Below are positions 47,755-56,728 of a DNA stretch of 64,000 nt, in pieces; the first letter of the stretch is position 1; each line of letters opens with the position of its first letter. The notes beneath the pieces were generated by a model. The model worked only from the letters and a program-made list of their open reading frames with translations. It did no database searches and was not told the DNA's origin. The DNA comes from Dehalobacterium sp040766325 (lineage in GTDB: Bacteria; Bacillota; Dehalobacteriia; Dehalobacteriales; Dehalobacteriaceae): NCBI GenBank assembly GCA_040766325.1, contig JAXGQR010000008.1:1-64000 (forward strand), in the 5' to 3' direction. A program made the position numbers and the translations under genes.

Positions 47755-48135
47755 TTACTTTTTAACGCCGGCATCAAAGATTTCATTAATTTTAATCTTA
47801 ACAACATATGCCGGTTTGGGGAATTTTTTTTCTATGACTTTCTGGGCGACGGCATCGTACAATTCCCCTTGATTTAAAAGTTCTGCTTCCCCAACAAACT
47901 GGTAGCCCACTAATGATTGAAGATCGCCCATTAAAACGCAAACTTTATTATTTTCCAGCAAGTTCTTTCTTGTTTTAACGGAAAAGATATCGGCAAAAAC
48001 TAAATGTTCGTCGTCTAGGACGTTAATGGTGCCCTTATAAGATGCATTGGGTAGACCGTTTTTGTCTGCAGTTGCAACAACACAGAGCCCGACCTTTTTA
48101 ATAAAATCTTTTTGTTCATTCGTTAACACTGCCAT
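47755..48135 (-). CDS. Pyridoxamine-5'-phosphate-oxidase-like FMN protein
   Basis: 126 residues of the split-barrel flavin-binding family: LTNEQKDFIKKVGLCVVATADKNGLPNASYKG at the N-terminus and FADIFSVKTRKNLLENNKVCVLM in the middle. Such small proteins bind FMN or haem and include stress-related oxidoreductases; the exact reaction is unknown. ATG 48135 follows a GGGGG-type ribosome site on the minus strand. Confidence 0.88.
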   Translation of the reverse strand: MAVLTNEQKDFIKKVGLCVVATADKNGLPNASYKGTINVLDDEHLVFADIFSVKTRKNLLENNKVCVLMGDLQSLVGYQFVGEAELLNQGELYDAVAQKVIEKKFPKPAYVVKIKINEIFDAGVKK

Positions 48136-48331
48136 TATACTTTTACCCCCTTAAAATTTCTAATCTTTAACCTGGCAAAATTGCCCTTCATTACGTTTAT
48201 TTTATACTAACAAGAAGTAAAAAGATGTTAATTATTATACACTTACAAAAAAAATTGTAAAGTTAGTGAAAAACATAATAGCTGTGGATTAATATATGAA
48301 GGTAGCATTTGTGCCATGAAAGGAGATCGTT

Positions 48332-49558
48332 ATGAATAAAACAAACTTAACAGCCTTAATCGAAAACCGGCGGGTACAAATTGTGTCCGATATGGTGACC
48401 ATGAGCTCTATTCCGGCTGTCAATCCCCAAAATAATGGAACAGGTGAATATGAGCGTTGTCAATGGATTATTGAGGTATTAAAAAAACACAAGGTGCCCT
48501 TTGAGGTTATCGAAGTGTCTGATAAGCGCGTCAAAGAGGGAAAACGAATAAATATTATTGCTAAAATTCCTGGTACGGAGAATAAAAATAAAACTCTTTG
48601 GTTTGTTGCCCATACCGATACCGTTTCCCCCGGTGATTTAAAAGCGTGGCATACAGACCCCTTTAAACCGGAAATCAAAGAGGGGCGTATTTATGGCCTA
48701 GGGGTGGAGGATAACGGTCAAGGCATTATTTCGATACTTCATACCTGTCTTGTGATGCAGGAGCAAGGAATACGAGCTAAATGTAATGTGGGATTTATTT
48801 TTGCCGCCGATGAGGAAACAGGTAGTGATTTTGGCTTGAAAGAGCTAATCAAAAGAAAAGTATTTTCCCCTTTGGACGAAGCTATTGTGCCGGATGCCGG
48901 ATCTCCGGATGGAACTTTTATGGAAATTGCTGAAAAATCCATTGCCTGGCTGAAATTTTCCGTGCTAGGGAAACAAACTCATGGCTCCATGCCTCATTTA
49001 GGAATCAATGCCGGCTCTGTGGGCGCCCATCTGGCTGTGGAATTGGAAGATACACTAAAGGAATTATATGCAGGTTATGACGATCTTTTTGATCCCCCTT
49101 ACTCCACTTTTGAGCTGACCCAGAAATTCTCCAATGTGGAATGCCCTAATATGATCCCGGGGAAAGATGTTTTTGTCATGGATATGCGTGTTTTACCCCA
49201 ATTTAAACTGGCTGAAGTTATTGAGCAAGTGAATAAAATTGTTGCTCGTTGGGCCTATCGAGAAAAAGCAAGTATCCGTTATGAGTTTTTGCAAAGAGTG
49301 GATGCTCCTAAACCTACTTCCCAGGATGCTTTAGTGGTACAAAACCTCAAGGATGCCCTAGCTGATATGGGTATTCAAGCCTATTGCGGGGGTATTGGCG
49401 GGGGAACTTGCGCGGCCATACTTCGAGAGCAAAATATCCCTGCCGTTGTATGGTCTACGATTAACGGATTGGCGCATCAACCAAATGAATATACGGTAAT
49501 TAAAAATATGATTCAAGACACCCGGGTTTTTTTAACAACGGTTTTAAAATATGCTTAA
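48332..49558 (+). CDS. M20-family metallopeptidase/deacylase
   Basis: 408 residues of the ArgE/DapE/M20 family. Zinc ligands and catalytic residues are visible: His in FVAHTDTV, Asp in LGVEDNGQG, Glu pair in AADEETGSD, Asp in IVPDAGSPDG and His near the end in LAHQPNEY. It hydrolyses an N-acyl amino acid or dipeptide; the substrate cannot be assigned. ATG 48332 follows GAAAGGAGATCGTT. A terminator (49565-49590) follows. Confidence 0.9.
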   Translation: MNKTNLTALIENRRVQIVSDMVTMSSIPAVNPQNNGTGEYERCQWIIEVLKKHKVPFEVIEVSDKRVKEGKRINIIAKIPGTENKNKTLWFVAHTDTVSPGDLKAWHTDPFKPEIKEGRIYGLGVEDNGQGIISILHTCLVMQEQGIRAKCNVGFIFAADEETGSDFGLKELIKRKVFSPLDEAIVPDAGSPDGTFMEIAEKSIAWLKFSVLGKQTHGSMPHLGINAGSVGAHLAVELEDTLKELYAGYDDLFDPPYSTFELTQKFSNVECPNMIPGKDVFVMDMRVLPQFKLAEVIEQVNKIVARWAYREKASIRYEFLQRVDAPKPTSQDALVVQNLKDALADMGIQAYCGGIGGGTCAAILREQNIPAVVWSTINGLAHQPNEYTVIKNMIQDTRVFLTTVLKYA

Positions 49559-49564
49559 AAAAGA

Positions 49565-49590
49565 AAAAGCAGGAAAACCTGCTTTTTTTT
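49565..49590. terminator. Terminator between M20 peptidase and asnS
   Basis: AAAAGCAGG pairs with CCTGCTTTT with a T run on the plus strand and an A run before it, so it can serve both convergent genes. Confidence 0.9.
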
Positions 49591-49598
49591 AATTTAAG

Positions 49599-50983
49599 CT
49601 AAAACTCAGCGTTTTTCGGGGTGCGCGGAAGGAAATTACATCTCGGATATTGGCCATGCCCGTAAGGTACATAATAGCTCTTTCAAACCCAAGACCGAAG
49701 CCGGCATGGGGTGTACCTCCGTACTTTCTGATGTCCAGATACCAAATAATCCTCGTGCTTTAAACCTAGTTCAGACATTCTTTTTCAGGATGTCCAACCG
49801 CTCTTCCCTTTGACTGCCTCCGATAATTTCTCCTACACCGGGAACTAATAAATCCATAGCTGCCACTGTTTTCTCATCATCATTGAGTCGCATATAAAAA
49901 GCCTTAATCTCTTGAGGATAATCAGTGACAAAAACCGGTTTTTGGAATATTTGCTCTGTTAAGGCCCGCTCTTGTTCCGTATGTAAATCCTGGCCCCATT
50001 CTACCGGATACTCAAATTTGATACCTGATTTTTGCAGCAATTGGATCGCTTCTGTGTAAGTAACGTGGACGAAATAGATTAAGAACCTGTTCTAAACGGT
50101 TCACTAAAGTCTTATCAATGAAACTGTTAAAGAAGGCCATTTCTTCAGGAAGATTTTCCAGCATCTCGCGGATGAGATATTTCAGAAGCTCTTCCGCCAG
50201 AATCATATCATCCTTGAGATCGGCAAAAGCCATTTCCGGTTCGAGCATCCAAAATTCTGCAGCATGCCTGGCCGTATTGGAATTTTCTGCTCGGAAGGTG
50301 GGACCGAAGGTATAAACATTTTTAAAGGCCATGCTATAGGTTTCTGCCGCCAGTTGTCCGCTAACAGTCAGATTGGTTTCTCGGCCAAAGAAGTCATTGC
50401 TAAAGTCAATCTCTCCCCGGGGGTTTTGAGACAGCTGGTTATAATCCAAAGTAGAAACCCGAAACATTTCTCCTGCTCCTTCACAATCGCTACCGGTAAT
50501 AATTGGTGTGTGCACGTGCACGAAATCTTTTTCCTGAAAAAATTTATGAATTGCAAAGGATAATACCGAGCGCAGACGGAAAACGGCAGAAAAGGTGTTG
50601 GTTCTTGGCCGCAAATGAGCAATAGTGCGCAAGTATTCAAAGGAATGCCTCTTTTTCTGCAAGGGATAATCAGGATCGGATAATCCAATAATTTTAATAG
50701 CGCTTGCTTTTAATTCAAAGGGTTGCTTGGTACCTAAGGATGTTACCAAGGTACCCTCAACATGAAGAGCTGAACTTAAGGTTAGTTTGGCAACTTCCTG
50801 AAAGTTGTCTAATTTTTCATCAAAAACAATTTGAAGGTTGTTAAAAAATGAACCGTCATTAATTTCGATAAAACCAAAACTCTTAGACACCCGTAAGGTT
50901 CTGATCCAACCATCAATATGAATGGTTTGATTCATATAAAGATCCGGTTCACGATATAAGTCTTTAATCGATATTTTATTCAT
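49599..50983 (-). pseudogene. asnS: Asparaginyl-tRNA synthetase, frameshifted
   Basis: The first 300 or so codons from ATG 50983 are a normal class II synthetase: OB-fold (HIDGWIRTLRVSKSFGFIEIND), then HTPIITGSDCEGAGEMF, VSGQLAAETYSMAF, VYTFGPTFRAENSNTARH and EFWMLEPEMAF. The frame is lost near 50085. It resumes in another frame as TYTEAIQLLQKSGIKFEYPVEWG to GEIIGGSQREERLD, and shifts again near 49772, with the end reading YLDIRKYGGTPHAGFGLGFE and a stop at 49599-49601. The last frame holds motif 3, so the product would be dead if the shifts are real. Tandem use of GatCAB could replace it; sequence error is an alternative. Confidence 0.87.
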
Positions 50984-51173
50984 AATCCTGCTCCTTTGTC
51001 CATTAAGTCCTTCCGTTTCTGTTTAAATTATACCCTAATTTACGAAAATTTACCTTATTGAGCACCTGTTATTTTTCCTTTTTTCTTTTATTATTGAAAA
51101 TTTTTTGTTAAAATGGATAAAATAAATGATCAAGAAAAAGGGCCATATTTTAAATTGTAAAGGAGATATAATA

Positions 51174-51863
51174 ATGAATCTGATATATCAAGGGAAAACC
51201 AAGGATGTTTATGCTTTAGATGATGGAAATTATCTTTTAAAATTTAAGGATGATGTTACCGGTGTTAATGGTGTATTTGACCCGGGTGCCAATTCTGTTG
51301 GATTATCTATTGAAGGAGTCGGCAAGGCCGGACTTCGTCTGACCAAATACTTTTATGAAAAATTAAATCAAATGGGCATCCCCACTCATTTTATCGATGC
51401 CGATGTGGATCAGGCAACCATGACCGTAAAAAAGGCTAAACCCTTCGGCGCAGGCCTGGAGGTGATTTGTCGTTATCGGGCGGTCGGCAGCTTTTTACGT
51501 CGTTATGGCATGTATGCGAAGGAAGGGCAGGAATTAGATGCTTTGGTGGAGGTAACCCTTAAGGACGATGAACGAAACGATCCTCCGATATCAAAAGATG
51601 CATTAGATATGCTGGGCATTTTATCCAAAGAAGAATATGAAATCTTAAAAGACCTGACCAAAAAGATCGGTAATTTTGTCAAAGAAGAACTGGCCCAAAA
51701 AGGCATGGAGCTATATGATATCAAATTTGAATTTGGCCGGGTGGGTGAAGATCAACATATTGCTTTAATTGATGAAATATCCGGTGGTAATATGCGTGCC
51801 TACAAAAATAACGAACGAGTTGAACCTTTGGAATTATCAAGAATCATGGTTCAAGATGACTAA
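51174..51863 (+). CDS. purC: SAICAR synthetase (purine synthesis)
   Basis: 229 residues, full length for PurC, which joins CAIR and aspartate with ATP. Visible: LIYQGKTKDVYAL at the N-terminus, KKAKPFGAGLEVICRYRAVGSFLRRYG, and LIDEISGGNMRAYKN near the C-terminus. ATG 51174 follows AAAGGAGATATA; the longer frame from 51126 covers that ribosome site. It stands alone, with no other purine genes nearby. Confidence 0.95.
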   Translation: MNLIYQGKTKDVYALDDGNYLLKFKDDVTGVNGVFDPGANSVGLSIEGVGKAGLRLTKYFYEKLNQMGIPTHFIDADVDQATMTVKKAKPFGAGLEVICRYRAVGSFLRRYGMYAKEGQELDALVEVTLKDDERNDPPISKDALDMLGILSKEEYEILKDLTKKIGNFVKEELAQKGMELYDIKFEFGRVGEDQHIALIDEISGGNMRAYKNNERVEPLELSRIMVQDD

Positions 51864-52007
51864 CATTGGTCAGTTTTTGTTTGATTGTTCGATATCTGTC
51901 CGGATATATGATATAATTATGATGTGTATTTTAGTATTGATGACAATTTACTATTTCCTTTAAATAAATATATGATATAATTTAATTACTTTTATTGATA
52001 ATAAACT

Positions 52008-52162
52008 TTTAGGTGCCTGAAAAGGAGAATAGGGAAACCGGTGCAAGTCCGGTGCGGACCCGCTGCTGTAATCGGAGACAAATCCCTTTAGTGCCACTGC
52101 AAACGGGATCGTTGTGGGAAGGTAGGGAGGAGAATGAACCGAAAGCCAGAAGACCTGCCTAA
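52008..52162 (+). promoter_or_regulatory. Cobalamin riboswitch upstream of cbiX-hemA operon (subtype B)
   Basis: Shows AGGTGCCTG, AGGGAAACCGGTG, CCGGTGCGGACCCGCTGCTG, TAATCG and GAAAGCCAGAAGACCTGCCT. It is close to the riboswitches of cbiQ and cbiM and places tetrapyrrole synthesis under B12 control. Confidence 0.95.
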
Positions 52163-52232
52163 GAGTAAGATGCAGATGCTGCCTAGGGAAAGGTGCAGAT
52201 TAAAAAATTTATGGATTGGCTTGCGGGTGCCA

Positions 52233-52260
52233 TCCTTAGCTTTCAGCTAAGGGTTTTTTT
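52233..52260 (+). terminator. Expression-platform terminator before cbiX
   Basis: CCTTAGCT pairs with AGCTAAGG around a short loop, followed by seven T residues, 22 bases before cbiX. Confidence 0.88.
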
Positions 52261-52282
52261 ATGACAAAAAGGGGGAAGAATC

Positions 52283-52648
52283 TTGAATAAATCATTAATT
52301 ATTATTAATCACGGAAGTCGATCTCAGGATGCTGTGGAAGCATTTAAACAAATTATCCAAATGGTTCAGGCAAAAGGAGCATTTGACCAAGTAGCCGGCG
52401 CCTCTATGGAACATAACGAGCCGACGATCCCACAGGCTGTCGAACAGGTGGCTCAAGCCGGTGCAAAGGAAATAATTTTTGCCCCCTACTTTTTGTACGA
52501 GGGGATTCATATCAAGGAGGATATTCCTCAAATGCTTGATGAAATAGCGCCTAATTATCCGGGAATAACCTTTAAATTAGCCAAGCCCATAGGACCGGAA
52601 CCGGTACTGGCGGATGTTCTGCTGGAACGGGCCTTGGCTGTTAAATAG
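52283..52648 (+). CDS. cbiX: Short-form sirohydrochlorin cobaltochelatase CbiX
   Basis: 121 residues, the single-domain CbiX(S) type. Metal-binding His in IIINHGSRSQDA near the N-terminus and the second in FFLYEGIHIKEDIP. It inserts cobalt into sirohydrochlorin, the first committed step of anaerobic B12 synthesis. TTG 52283 follows GGGGGAAGAATC. It is first in an operon with hemA, a precorrin-2 dehydrogenase and cobA/hemD, which together supply sirohydrochlorin. It ends in UAG. Confidence 0.9.
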   Translation: MNKSLIIINHGSRSQDAVEAFKQIIQMVQAKGAFDQVAGASMEHNEPTIPQAVEQVAQAGAKEIIFAPYFLYEGIHIKEDIPQMLDEIAPNYPGITFKLAKPIGPEPVLADVLLERALAVK

Positions 52649-52701
52649 TTACCTTTAGGTAAAACTATCCAACAAAAACTATGAGGAAAAGAGTGTACTA
52701 A

Positions 52702-53946
52702 ATGGATATTGTCGTTGTCGGAGTAAGTTATAAGAATACGCCCATTGAAGTGAGAGAGAAGCTTACTTTTACCAAAAAGAAGTATGAGAAAGCTTATCCT
52801 GAGCTCAGTTCGATTTTGGATGAATCGGTGATTCTTTCCACCTGCAATCGTAGTGAGATTTATGGAGTGTATTCTGACATGCCCCAGGCAATAGAACAAA
52901 TTAAAGAGTTTTTCTGCCTTTTCCATGGCTTGGAAAAGGGAACCCTGGATCAATATTTTTATGTAAAAAGAAATAGGGATTGTGTTGCCCATCTTTTTCA
53001 GGTGACTGCCGGTTTAGATTCTCAAGTATTAGGGGAGGATCAGATATTAGGACAGGTCAAAGCAGCCCATAAAAGAGCCATGGAGAAACATATGTCCGGT
53101 CGAGTTTTAAACAGACTTTTTCGGGATAGTATTACCAATGGCAAAAAAGTACGCCTGGAAACTAAAATTTCGCAAAATCCTACTTCTATCAGCTATCTGG
53201 CGATTCAATTTTTAGAAAAGAAATTCATTGATTTCGCGCAAAAAAATGTGCTGCTAATCGGAGCGGGCAAAATGAATCGCCTGGCATTGACTTATCTGAA
53301 AGATATGGGATTTGCCCGTATTCTTGTAGCTAATCGCACCTATGAAGTTGCCCAATCTTTTAAAGAAGTTTATGACAAAATTGAAGTCATTCTTTTTGAT
53401 GAAATTGAAGATTTTCTCCCTATCTGTGATATTGTGATCAGCTCTACAGCGGCACCTCATTTGGTGCTCAAAAAAGATGAAATTAAGGGTTATAAAGAAG
53501 AAAGTATTTATCTTGATCTAGCGGTACCGCGAGATATCGACCCCAAATTGGCGGAATTAGAAGGGATCACCGTAGTTGATCTGGATGTATTAGAAAGAAT
53601 TCAATCAGAGAACCAAGAAAAAAGACGGCAGGCTGGAGAGAAAGCGCGTTTTCTGATTGAAAAAGCGGTAGATGAATTTTATCAATGGTTGCAATGTATT
53701 CCTTTGTTTCCTGCCATTAAACAAATTGAAAGCTATCATCAACAAGTTTTAAATAAAGAAATGCCCGAGCTAATTGACCGGTTAAAGAATACCGAGGATG
53801 AGGCCAAAATGGCGGCCATTCTAAAAAAATTTGTCAAGAAAATTTATTCCCCTCCAATGGTTAGGTTAAAACAATTTTCTGCCCTAGAAAATAAAGAGGA
53901 TCTGACAGAAATTTTAGAGGCTTTGTATGGGGAGGAGTCTGTATAA
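52702..53946 (+). CDS. hemA: Glutamyl-tRNA reductase
   Basis: 414 residues. Catalytic Cys48 in STCNRSEIYG, substrate block GLDSQVLGEDQILGQVK, NADPH fold VLLIGAGKMNRLALTYL and a C-terminal dimerisation helix bundle. It reduces glutamyl-tRNA to glutamate semialdehyde, the start of C5 tetrapyrrole synthesis. ATG 52702. It lies in the cobalamin-riboswitch operon, so the entry to the pathway is set by B12 level. Confidence 0.96.
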   Translation: MDIVVVGVSYKNTPIEVREKLTFTKKKYEKAYPELSSILDESVILSTCNRSEIYGVYSDMPQAIEQIKEFFCLFHGLEKGTLDQYFYVKRNRDCVAHLFQVTAGLDSQVLGEDQILGQVKAAHKRAMEKHMSGRVLNRLFRDSITNGKKVRLETKISQNPTSISYLAIQFLEKKFIDFAQKNVLLIGAGKMNRLALTYLKDMGFARILVANRTYEVAQSFKEVYDKIEVILFDEIEDFLPICDIVISSTAAPHLVLKKDEIKGYKEESIYLDLAVPRDIDPKLAELEGITVVDLDVLERIQSENQEKRRQAGEKARFLIEKAVDEFYQWLQCIPLFPAIKQIESYHQQVLNKEMPELIDRLKNTEDEAKMAAILKKFVKKIYSPPMVRLKQFSALENKEDLTEILEALYGEESV

Positions 53947-53947
53947 T

Positions 53948-54619
53948 TTGGGAAAATACTATCCTTTGATGGTTGATTTAAGTAAGATGAAGTGCCTTGT
54001 TGTTGGGGGCGGGGCGGTGGCTTTACGTAAGACCATGGCTCTTAATGGGGCCGGAGCGGATATTACCTTAATCAGTCCGGAAATTTTGCCCCCTTTGGCC
54101 CAATTGGCAGACGCAGGGGAAATTTGTTTATTAAAGAGGCCGTATCAGAAAGGTGATCTCCAAGGCTTCCAGTTGGTCTATGTGGCAATCAATAACCAAA
54201 AGATAAGTGAGGAGATTAGACGAGAAGCTTTAGAAGCAAGGATTTTTATTAATATTGCAGATCAACCTGCTGCCGGAAATTTCATTGTGCCGTCTCAGAT
54301 CCAGCGGGGAGATCTGATGCTCTGTTTTTCTACCAATGGGAAAAGCCCTTTGCTTTCCAAAAAGATTCGTCGGGAGCTAGAGGAACGTTACGGAGAAGAA
54401 TATGAGGAATTTCTCCACTTGCTGGGACGTGAACGGGCTTGGGCACTAAAAGAAATAGGACAAATTGAATTAAGGAAAGCGTATTTTCAAGCGTTGGTTT
54501 ACTCTGATCTTCCGGAGTTGATCAAGGCTGGAAAAACCGCCGAGATACAGCAACAAATCGCAGCAATTCGTGAAAAAACATTGTCCAAAAAAATAGGAGG
54601 AACAAGTTATGACCAATAA
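53948..54619 (+). CDS. Precorrin-2 dehydrogenase (Met8/CysG-N type)
   Basis: About 223 residues. NAD-binding fold LVVGGGAVALRKTMALNGAGAD, then VAINNQKISEEIRREA, FINIADQPAAGNFIVPSQIQRGDLMLCFSTNGKSPLLSKKIR, the typical precorrin-2 oxidase domain, with a short helical tail. It oxidises precorrin-2 to sirohydrochlorin for CbiX. TTG 53948 is chosen: GGAGGAG precedes it by ten bases, whereas ATG 53927 lies inside hemA and upstream of that site. The 3' end overlaps the next gene. Confidence 0.9.
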   Translation: MGKYYPLMVDLSKMKCLVVGGGAVALRKTMALNGAGADITLISPEILPPLAQLADAGEICLLKRPYQKGDLQGFQLVYVAINNQKISEEIRREALEARIFINIADQPAAGNFIVPSQIQRGDLMLCFSTNGKSPLLSKKIRRELEERYGEEYEEFLHLLGRERAWALKEIGQIELRKAYFQALVYSDLPELIKAGKTAEIQQQIAAIREKTLSKKIGGTSYDQ

Positions 54620-56147
54620 ATACCATACGGCATATTTGGTAGGTGCCGGCCCGGGAGACTATAAATTAATTACCCTAAAAGCCGTAGAATGTTTACAAAA
54701 GGCGGAAGTGGTGATCTATGATCGTTTGGCAAATAAGAAGCTTTTGGATTTTGCCAAAGATGAATGTGAATTTATTTATGTGGGCAAGGCAAGCAGCTGT
54801 CATGCCCTTCCTCAGGATCAAATTAATAAGCTAATTGTCAAGAAAGCCAAAGAAGGAAAAATTGTTGTCCGGTTAAAGGGGGGAGACCCTTATCTTTTTG
54901 GAAGAGGTGGAGAAGAAGCTGAAGAATTGCGACAAGAAGGGATCCCTTTTGAAATTGTCCCGGGTGTTACCTCAGCCATATCTGTCCCGGCTTACGCAGG
55001 GATTCCTGTGACCCATCGTGATTTTGTTTCTTCTGTACATATTATTACCGGACATGAAAGACCGGAAAAAAATGTTTCCAGTGTTGATTACGAAGTATTG
55101 GCCCAGCTGAAAGGCACATTAATATTTTTAATGGGCTTATCTAATCTAAGCAATATTTGCAATAATTTGATTAAATACGGCAAAAGTTCCAATACTCCGG
55201 TGGCCGTGATTTCAAAAGGAACGACCCCGGAACAGAAAAAAGTCGTTGGTACCCTAGCTACAATTGAAAAGATGGTACGGGAAGTTCAATTACTTCCTCC
55301 ATCCATCATTGTTGTCGGAGAAGTTGTCAGTTTACATGATCGGTTAAACTGGTTTCAGAAAAAGCCACTTTCCGGCAAAAAGATATTGGTAACCAGAACG
55401 AGAAAGCAGACCAGTGTCTTGGCGGAAAAAATTGAAGATTTTGGGGGAGAGGTTTTTTCCTTCCCCACCATCAAGATCGTGGAACCAGAAGACTACTCTC
55501 TCATTGATAAGAAATTTGCTCAGATAGAAATTTATGATTGGATTGTTTTTACCAGTGTGAACGGAGTGGAAACTTTTTTCCGCCACTTAAAAGAGATGAA
55601 AAAAGATATTCGCAGTCTCCAGGGGATTAAGATTGGTGCAGTTGGTGCCAGTACAGCTGCAGCATTGGAAGATAAAGGTATTATTGCCGATTATATTCCC
55701 CGGGAATATCAGGCCGAAGCTCTGGCGCTAGGGTTGAAAGAAAAAATCCAAAAAGGAGAAAAGGTCTTACTTCCTACAGGAGATATTGCACGCAAACTTT
55801 TGCAAGAAGAACTTACTACTCATGGTGCCCTGGTTGACAAAATAGATATGTATCACACCATTCCCGGAGAAGGCAATCGGGATCTCCTTCTGGAATGGTT
55901 AAATCAAAAAGAAATCGATATTATTACTTTTGCCAGTTCTTCTTCAGTGAAGAATTTTATGCAAATCCTAGGACAGGAAAACCTTTCTTTACTTCATGAT
56001 GTAAAAATTGCCTGCATTGGACCGATAACGAAAAAAACAGCCGAGGATTCAGGCTTAGAGGTGCAGATTTCTGCCGGGGAATTTTCCATAGATGGATTGG
56101 TCCAAGCTTTGCTCAAAGCAGGGGAAAACTCAGAGGAAACAATCTAA
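54609..56147 (+). CDS. cobA/hemD: Fused uroporphyrinogen-III methyltransferase and synthase
   Basis: 512 residues in two enzymes. Residues 1-250 are the SAM-dependent methyltransferase (AYLVGAGPGDYKLITLKAVE, VVRLKGGDPYLFGRGGEE, VPGVTSAISVPAYAGIPVTHR) that makes precorrin-2. Residues 255-512 are uroporphyrinogen-III synthase (KILVTRTRKQTSVLAEKIEDFGG, IVFTSVNGVETFF, ITFASSSSVKNF). The fusion is common in Clostridia. ATG 54609 follows AATAGGAGGAACAAGTT and overlaps the preceding gene. HemB and HemC, needed between HemA and HemD, are not encoded in this operon. Confidence 0.95.
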   Translation: MTNKYHTAYLVGAGPGDYKLITLKAVECLQKAEVVIYDRLANKKLLDFAKDECEFIYVGKASSCHALPQDQINKLIVKKAKEGKIVVRLKGGDPYLFGRGGEEAEELRQEGIPFEIVPGVTSAISVPAYAGIPVTHRDFVSSVHIITGHERPEKNVSSVDYEVLAQLKGTLIFLMGLSNLSNICNNLIKYGKSSNTPVAVISKGTTPEQKKVVGTLATIEKMVREVQLLPPSIIVVGEVVSLHDRLNWFQKKPLSGKKILVTRTRKQTSVLAEKIEDFGGEVFSFPTIKIVEPEDYSLIDKKFAQIEIYDWIVFTSVNGVETFFRHLKEMKKDIRSLQGIKIGAVGASTAAALEDKGIIADYIPREYQAEALALGLKEKIQKGEKVLLPTGDIARKLLQEELTTHGALVDKIDMYHTIPGEGNRDLLLEWLNQKEIDIITFASSSSVKNFMQILGQENLSLLHDVKIACIGPITKKTAEDSGLEVQISAGEFSIDGLVQALLKAGENSEETI

Positions 56148-56192
56148 GCTTTAAAATATTGTAAGTAAAAAAAGATCATCGCTAAAATCTCT

Positions 56193-56222
56193 CGGTGTGC
56201 AGATTTTTCTGCACACCGTTTA
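56193..56222 (+). terminator. Terminator after cobA/hemD
   Basis: CGGTGTGCAG pairs with CTGCACACCG across a T-rich loop, followed by a short T-rich tail. Confidence 0.75.
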
Positions 56223-56545
56223 AGTTTCAGGTATTTTTTTATTCTACACTGTAGCATATAAACCTATATTGTATAGAATTAGGCGCAGGCTCAGGATATA
56301 ATAGGATATAATTAGATATCTGAGCAAAAAAAATCGATAATTCAGTCAAATTATGCTATAATAAAGATGTAGACAGCAATCAAGTTGATTTTGACTGAAA
56401 AGAGTCTATATAGACTTAGGTTGGCTTTTTATGATCCAAAGTAAGAGGTGTCGCCGAAAGAAATTTGAAGGCATCGATGATGTTTTATCATTACACAGAT
56501 AGGTTTTAGTTGATGTTTGCGTAATTAATTTTGTTTTTATAATAA
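56223..56545. other. Intergenic region before the pyl locus
   Basis: About 320 AT-rich bases. A small palindrome AGTCTATATAGACT lies near 56404. No gene or known RNA is recognised. It could hold activator sites for the sigma-54 promoter that follows. Confidence 0.5.
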
Positions 56546-56546
56546 T

Positions 56547-56562
56547 TGGCACCAAAATTGCA
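56547..56562 (+). promoter_or_regulatory. Sigma-54 promoter of the pyl locus
   Basis: TGGCAC, five bases, TTGCA matches the -24/-12 consensus exactly, about 35 bases before tRNA-Pyl. A weaker sigma-70 reading (TTGGCA, 17 bases, TATAGA at 56569) overlaps it. Confidence 0.78.
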
Positions 56563-56596
56563 AATAGTTATAGAAGACAGGCAAACCATAATACAT

Positions 56597-56668
56597 GGGG
56601 GGTGGATCGGATAGATCGCGCGGACTCTAAATTCGTGTAGCCGGGTGAAACTCCCGGACTCCTCGCCA
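56597..56668 (+). tRNA. pylT: tRNA-Pyl (anticodon CUA)
   Basis: 72 bases including an encoded CCA end. GGGGGGT pairs with ACTCCTC (two G-U pairs) as acceptor stem, with discriminator G. The anticodon arm has the CTCTAAA loop with CTA, which reads UAG. The D-loop is very small and the variable region is short, the known peculiarities of tRNA-Pyl, and the sequence closely resembles the Desulfitobacterium type as I remember it. It directly precedes pylSc, as expected for a pyl cluster. Confidence 0.95.
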
Positions 56669-56728
56669 AAATTTGTGGTTTTTTTTATACTTCCCTATTT
56701 TGCAAGCGTGCTTATAGGAGGGAATGTA

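Noticed and set aside
56645..56728. Longer pylSc start at GTG 56645
   Set aside because: It lies inside tRNA-Pyl and has no ribosome site; TTG 56729 has AGGAGGG at the right distance.
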